From the NCBI GenBank assembly GCA_028277625.1, contig JANQFW010000011.1, positions 1-47,088 of the forward strand: 47,088 bases of DNA, read 5' to 3'. The notes under the pieces were generated by a model, which saw nothing but the letters and a program-made list of their open reading frames with translations, searched no databases and had not been told where the DNA came from. Position 1 is the first letter of the stretch, and each line of letters begins with the position of its first letter. The position numbers and the translations under genes were made by a program. Positions 43,837-47,088 of the stretch are shown piece after piece. This stretch comes from Candidatus Gastranaerophilales bacterium (GTDB taxonomy: Bacteria; Cyanobacteriota; Vampirovibrionia; Gastranaerophilales; JANQFW01).

Positions 43837-43976
43837 GGCTAAGATTATAAGTTTTGCCTATGAATATTGTTCTACACTTATAAAGCATCTTAAAAAATAA
43901 TATTTCTAGCTCTACAGACTAATAATTTATTAGCCTACAGAATAAAAATAAAATGCAATTTTATATATGTTTTAAA

Positions 43977-44318
43977 TTATTTTTTTGCTTTTAAGCTTTT
44001 CAAAAGAATAATCAAGCCGTCAATTGCGCTAGAGTCTGCATTTAAAGCCTTTTCAAAAAGTTTATGCATTTCGAGCTTATCTTCAGGCAGATTTCTTAAG
44101 ATTTCTTCTGTGGGCGTGTGTTCTTTTTCTTCCAATAACAAGTAATCTGCGGAGTATCCCAGCTTCATCAGTTTTAATAGTACGTCTATACGAGGATATT
44201 CTACTGTCCCCTTTTCAATACTTGCTATTGTACTTTGAGGTATGTCAGTATGCTCAGCAAAAGCTTGCTGGCTCATTTTTAATTCTTTTCTTATAAGTTT
44301 TAATTTTTTACTTAACAT
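43977..44318 (-). CDS. XRE-family helix-turn-helix regulator
   Basis: The protein has 113 residues; AAAGG is upstream of the ATG. An XRE/Cro helix-turn-helix fills residues ~3-58: LKLIRKELKMSQQAFAEHTD, then IPQSTIASIEKGTVEYPRID. The C-terminal half is a helical, acidic oligomerisation segment (PEDKLEMHKLFEKALNADSS) ending KSLKAKK. Such compact regulators often control neighbouring stress, phage or toxin genes; no toxin or phage gene is adjacent. It is divergent from the small gene at 44489. Confidence 0.88.
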   Translation of the reverse strand: MLSKKLKLIRKELKMSQQAFAEHTDIPQSTIASIEKGTVEYPRIDVLLKLMKLGYSADYLLLEEKEHTPTEEILRNLPEDKLEMHKLFEKALNADSSAIDGLIILLKSLKAKK

Positions 44319-44488
44319 TATTAAAACTAACCTTTTGTTTAATAAAAAATAATATTTTAACCATGCAACTGCTTGACTTTAACCCTTTTATCGGTTAAGA
44401 TATTTATATAAATATTGCTAAAGTGACTCAAAATCTAGTGATTAAAAAATTTCACACCCTCCAGCCAAAATAAGGAAAAATAGTAAAA

Positions 44489-44695
44489 ATGCCATGTAAT
44501 AATGAAATCATCGACGATATCCTAACTAAAATAAGTACAGAAGAGTTAATAAGCGAATTAACAACCAGGGATGATGTAAAAGAACTAATATATACTTATG
44601 ATGATTACGTTATAATCTCAGGATGCAATGATAAATGCAAACTAAGCTACGAGACCAAAGGCCCGCTACGAATTTTAATACTAGAAATGCCTTAA
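44489..44695 (+). CDS. Small acidic hypothetical protein
   Basis: The protein has 68 residues; AAGGA lies about 12 nt upstream of the ATG. It is acidic with three cysteines (PCNNE, SGCNDKCKL) and a helix ISTEELISELTTRDDVKELI followed by a strand (YDDYVIIS). It has no membrane segment. Divergent to the XRE gene, it is a plausible target. No family is recognised. Confidence 0.5.
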   Translation: MPCNNEIIDDILTKISTEELISELTTRDDVKELIYTYDDYVIISGCNDKCKLSYETKGPLRILILEMP

Positions 44696-44816
44696 TTACA
44701 TAATAAATACCTCGTGAGTTAGTATACATGGAAACACAAACAATGAATAAATCAAACAACAAATCAAAGTATACAAGCTCTAAACCAAACAATATATAAA
44801 TAAGCTATAGCACATT

Positions 44817-44866
44817 ACCCCATAAAAGGGCACCGGCTTCGCGCCATCAGGTGCCTTTTGGGGTTT
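44817..44866. terminator. GC-rich hairpin between convergent units
   Basis: ACCCCA..AAAAGGGCACC pairs with GGTGCC-TTTTGGGGT across a GC-rich loop. T-tracts are internal (CTTTT on both strands). It ends 24 bp before the stop of the deleted copper ATPase and could serve both strands. Confidence 0.6.
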
Positions 44867-44889
44867 GATAATTTGATAAAAAATAAATC

Positions 44890-45177
44890 CTACAATTTTC
44901 TACCACTCAACCTTATACTATTAGTAACAACAGACACAGAACTAAAAGCCATAGCCAAAGCAGCAATCATAGGGTTAAGCAAAATCCCAAAGCCAGGATA
45001 TAACAGCCCGGCAGCCAAAGGAATAGCAATAATATTATAAATAAACGCAAAAAATAAATTCTGCTTCAAAATTCTCATAGTTTGCCTAGATAAATTAATC
45101 GCCTTAATAGTACTACCCAAATCACCTTTTGCGCAGCTCATATTGTATATTTTTATTTCTATATTTTTATTACCCAC
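44890..45177 (-). pseudogene. copA: Internally deleted copper-translocating P-type ATPase
   Basis: The 95-residue frame joins the two ends of a CopA-type P1B ATPase. Residues 1-16 ([16 protein letters not shown]) are the start of an N-terminal heavy-metal domain up to its MSCA motif. From residue 17 the sequence jumps to the segment after the P-domain ([20 protein letters not shown]) and the last two membrane helices ([20 protein letters not shown] and [20 protein letters not shown]). These include the M..SS metal-site residues. The actuator, CPC helix, DKTGT and nucleotide domains, some 600 residues, are missing. GTG at 45177 still has GGGAG 7 nt upstream, so a short membrane protein could be made, but it cannot be an ion pump. 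Confidence 0.82.
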
Positions 45178-45272
45178 AGCATCACTCCCAATTTTTATTT
45201 CTATTTTTTATATTTTTTTATTATAATTACAAAATTCTAAATAAGGAAATAATATTCAAGACAAACTCTATT

Positions 45273-45296
45273 AAGTTAGTATAAAATACTTTTTAA
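45273..45296 (+). promoter_or_regulatory. Diverged copy of the recurring motif
   Basis: AAGTTAGTATAAAATACTTT then TTAA keeps the exact TAAAATACTTTT core. A CTCTAAAAAGAG hairpin about 65 bp downstream (near 45355) recalls the right half of the 80-nt element. It points to the gene at 45447. Confidence 0.4.
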
Positions 45297-45446
45297 ATTA
45301 TTAATCTCACTTAAGATTAATAATTCACACAATTAAACTTATATTGCTATTGTCTCTAAAAAGAGCAGCATAAAGTTTAAATTAGAACCATTATAAATAT
45401 ATTTGCCTTATGTATAGTTTAATCATACTATTTGGAGGTATAATCG

Positions 45447-45884
45447 ATGGCAATATCATCTTATTCCCGAATGAGTCTTACAACTTATAGCACAGGCACT
45501 AAGTCTAATGAGAAAGCTAAAGCAACTGATACCGAAACCAATAAGCCAAGCATTTTAAATTTAAAATGTGGCGGCGATGATGATAACGCAGGAATGCAAG
45601 AAATTTACGACTACAAAGGCGGCAAGTCGGAAATGGTCACATATGATGACCAAGGCAAAGAAAAACATACTCAAACAGCCAAGCCTGACGGTTCCTGGGG
45701 TAAACCCACAAAACCGGATAAAGGCAACAACCCCTTATCTGGCGGGCTAGATAAAATTTTCGACAAGACTTTCAGCAACTTTAATAATTTGTTTAATAAT
45801 GTATTCGGAGGTGAAGGCATGGATACACAAGCCTGTGGCGACACATCTGGCAATAACGGCACAAAAAAATCATTCCTTGGCTAG
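45447..45884 (+). CDS. Hypothetical Asn/Gly/Lys-rich protein
   Basis: The protein has 145 residues; TTTGGAGG lies 8 nt upstream of the ATG. There is no signal peptide. It begins MAISSYSRMSLTTYSTGTKS, has a polar middle (CGGDDDNAGMQEIYDYKGGK) and a Lys/Pro stretch (KPTKPDKGNN). An amphipathic segment follows, FDKTFSNFNNLFNNVFGGEG, and a Gly/Asn end. The leader sequence around the start is almost the same as for the gene at 46442 (TTTGGAGGT.T.ATC.ATG), hinting at common control. No family is recognised. Confidence 0.6.
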   Translation: MAISSYSRMSLTTYSTGTKSNEKAKATDTETNKPSILNLKCGGDDDNAGMQEIYDYKGGKSEMVTYDDQGKEKHTQTAKPDGSWGKPTKPDKGNNPLSGGLDKIFDKTFSNFNNLFNNVFGGEGMDTQACGDTSGNNGTKKSFLG

Positions 45885-45996
45885 TCTTGCAAATAGTCTG
45901 CGAATCTAAAAAAATAATATTTTTTTAAATTTTTTCACTTTAAATAGCAATTCCTCAAAACAAATTGTTTTTAATAAGATAAGTAGGTTACATATA

Positions 45997-46159
45997 CTAG
46001 GTAGTAAATAAAAGATTCCTTACCCAGTAAAAAAGTTTAAAATATGACTTAAGTTCGAAAGAACAAAAACTAATCAAGAATTAATAAGAATTAAACGAAT
46101 TCTAGGTATTAAATAAGTAGATATTAAAAAGTCCTTACCCAAAAATAAAGTTTATAATA
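45997..46159 (+). repeat. Duplicated block upstream of element D
   Basis: Copy 1 is 45997-46041 and copy 2 is 46102-46159. Both start CTAGGTA and end CCTTACCCA-(A-rich)-AAAGTTTA. Copy 2 runs directly into the TATAAT of element D, so copy 1 may be a duplicated or relic promoter region. Confidence 0.5.
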
Positions 46160-46239
46160 GCTCTAAAATGCTTTTCAGATTATTCAATCGTGTTAAACCT
46201 AATAAAATCAGCCAGTCTCTGAAAAGAGTAATCTGAAAT
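46155..46239 (+). promoter_or_regulatory. 80-nt structured element, copy D
   Basis: TATAAT (46153-46158) is followed by AGCTCTAAAATGCTTTTCAG, ATTATTCAATCGTGTT, a variable middle and TCTCTGAAAAGAGTAATCTG. It is the only full plus-strand copy; it ends 203 bp before the gene at 46442. Confidence 0.7.
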
Positions 46240-46266
46240 TTAATCAGTGAGCAGCATAAAAATAAT

Positions 46267-46291
46267 GCTTGAGTTCAATATTGAACAAAAG
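46267..46291 (+). repeat. Hairpin in the leader of the last gene
   Basis: GCTT-GA-GTTCAATATTGAAC-AA-AAGC is a 25-nt near-perfect palindrome. A shorter counterpart GTTC-GAAA-GAAC lies at 46053-46064 in similar flanks (TTAAGTTC / GAACAAAAACTAA). Confidence 0.5.
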
Positions 46292-46441
46292 CTAACAATG
46301 ACTAGAGGATTTTAGATTAATAAGTAGGTATTAACAACTTCTTTATTCAACTATATTTATGCAATGAGCTAAATTAATTAACTTGCCATAATTGAATTTA
46401 ATTTGAGTGTTTCTTTTATTATAAGTTTGGAGGTTTTATCA

Positions 46442-47062
46442 ATGAGTGATTTATTAATGCTGGCTATGCCAAATAACTTTGGACAACAATCTAAGTGCTG
46501 CGGTGGTGGCAACTGTGGTGGACAACAAAGTGGTAGCCCAACATTACTTGCTTTTGGTGGCAAAGATGGTAGCATGGGCCTACTAGCTTTACCCGGTCAA
46601 CAAAATAACGGGTGTCAAAGTAAAGAAAATCAAAATCCACTTAATAATATTCAAAATTTGATAGATCAGATAAAAAAGATTTTAGGCAAAGATCAAAATA
46701 AAAATCAAGCTAAACAATGCAATAGTAACGGTAGCAGTGGTGGCAATTGTCAAAAGAATCAAAACAAAGATCAAAATAATCCAATGAATCAATTTAAAAA
46801 CTTAATGAATATGATGAATATGATGCAAGCATTAAACAAAATTTTAGGCAAAGATCAAAATAAACAGTGTAATAGCAAAGGTGGTTGCAGTGGTGGCAAT
46901 TGCCAAAAGAATCAAAACAAAGATCAAAATAATCCACTTCAAAACTTTATGAAGGCTATGAATATGATGAACATGATAAGCCAATTCTTAGGTGGCGGTG
47001 ATACTCAACAAAAAGCAGACAAGCAAAATAGCCCAATGTTAATGATGTTTATACCACAATAA
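46442..47062 (+). CDS. Asn/Gln/Lys-rich repeat protein with Cys-Gly clusters
   Basis: The protein has 206 residues; ATG at 46442 (MSDLLMLAMPNNFGQQ) has GGAGG 8 nt upstream, unlike the in-frame start at 46403. A Cys/Gly cluster (CCGGGNCGGQQ) lies near residue 19. Two tandem units of about 53 residues then follow, each with KILGKDQNK, CNS-x-G, GGNCQKNQNKDQNNP and a Met/Asn helix (LMNMMNMM, AMNMMNMISQFLGGG). It ends SPMLMMFIPQ. The composition suits a self-assembling or metal- or disulfide-linked structural protein. It has no signal peptide. Function is unknown. Confidence 0.68.
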   Translation: MSDLLMLAMPNNFGQQSKCCGGGNCGGQQSGSPTLLAFGGKDGSMGLLALPGQQNNGCQSKENQNPLNNIQNLIDQIKKILGKDQNKNQAKQCNSNGSSGGNCQKNQNKDQNNPMNQFKNLMNMMNMMQALNKILGKDQNKQCNSKGGCSGGNCQKNQNKDQNNPLQNFMKAMNMMNMISQFLGGGDTQQKADKQNSPMLMMFIPQ

Positions 47063-47088
47063 ACAAATTAATAATTATAATATATTAT

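Larger units (their letters stand above)
45885..46441. other. 557-bp structured leader region
   Basis: No gene is seen. It holds a duplicated block (45997-46041 and 46102-46159, sharing CTAGGTA.TAAATAA, CCTTACCCA and AAAGTTTA). Two small hairpins (46053-46064 and 46267-46291) and the full 80-nt element D also lie here, in the orientation of the gene at 46442. Confidence 0.55.

Overview
The window reads as AT-rich bacterial chromosome, with densely coded housekeeping blocks separated by long, very AT-rich spacers. Recognisable genes are nrdR, rarA, bioD, murC-murB-ddl-ftsQ, dnaK, cinA, and a TIGR03960/DUF2344-type radical SAM gene next to an RNase E/G gene. The last pairing, the Gram-negative-style envelope genes (ftsQ, signal peptides, a chemoreceptor) and the many Gln/Asn/Pro-rich proteins with HEAT-like tails suggest a non-photosynthetic relative of Cyanobacteria (Melainabacteria/Vampirovibrionia). 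That placement is inference from gene content; no ribosomal RNA or tRNA gene was seen to confirm it.

Layout. 1-5.6 kb: a broken remnant, a chemoreceptor, a small protein, nrdR divergent from rarA, and a 58-residue GTG-start gene. 5.6-12.2 kb: bioD, a Gly/Pro/Gln-rich protein, a membrane-anchored Hsp20, secreted and membrane proteins of unknown role, and a TPR protein. 12.4-16.9 kb: the murC-murB-ddl-ftsQ operon behind a good sigma-70 promoter, convergent with dnaK. 19-20 kb: a small protein faintly like sigma region 2 and a ribbon-helix-helix-like protein. 20.1-24.2 kb: a cassette array of four paralogous ~96-residue helical proteins on the minus strand, each separated by 0.7-0.9 kb of structured, repeat-rich non-coding DNA. 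24.3-34.1 kb: cinA, a protein with a von Willebrand D-like GDPH segment, small proteins, and the radical SAM-rne block. 34.2-38.7 kb: a Cys-rich protein and a three-gene operon with two disordered, HEAT-tailed paralogues. 39-43.4 kb: small secreted proteins, one apparently starting at ATC, a hybrid histidine kinase with a NarL-type regulator, and a secreted protein. 43.4-47 kb: an XRE regulator, an internally deleted copper ATPase, and two low-complexity proteins.

The most interesting signal is non-coding. An 18-bp motif close to CTCTAAAATACTTTTCAG, usually preceded by a TATA-like hexamer, recurs at about fourteen intergenic places. It usually points into a nearby gene of the low-complexity, small helical or hypothetical class. 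Four copies extend into a constant ~80-nt element that can fold into two mutually exclusive hairpins. I read this as a regulon of surface or structural proteins with a shared promoter/operator and, in a subset, a structured leader RNA.
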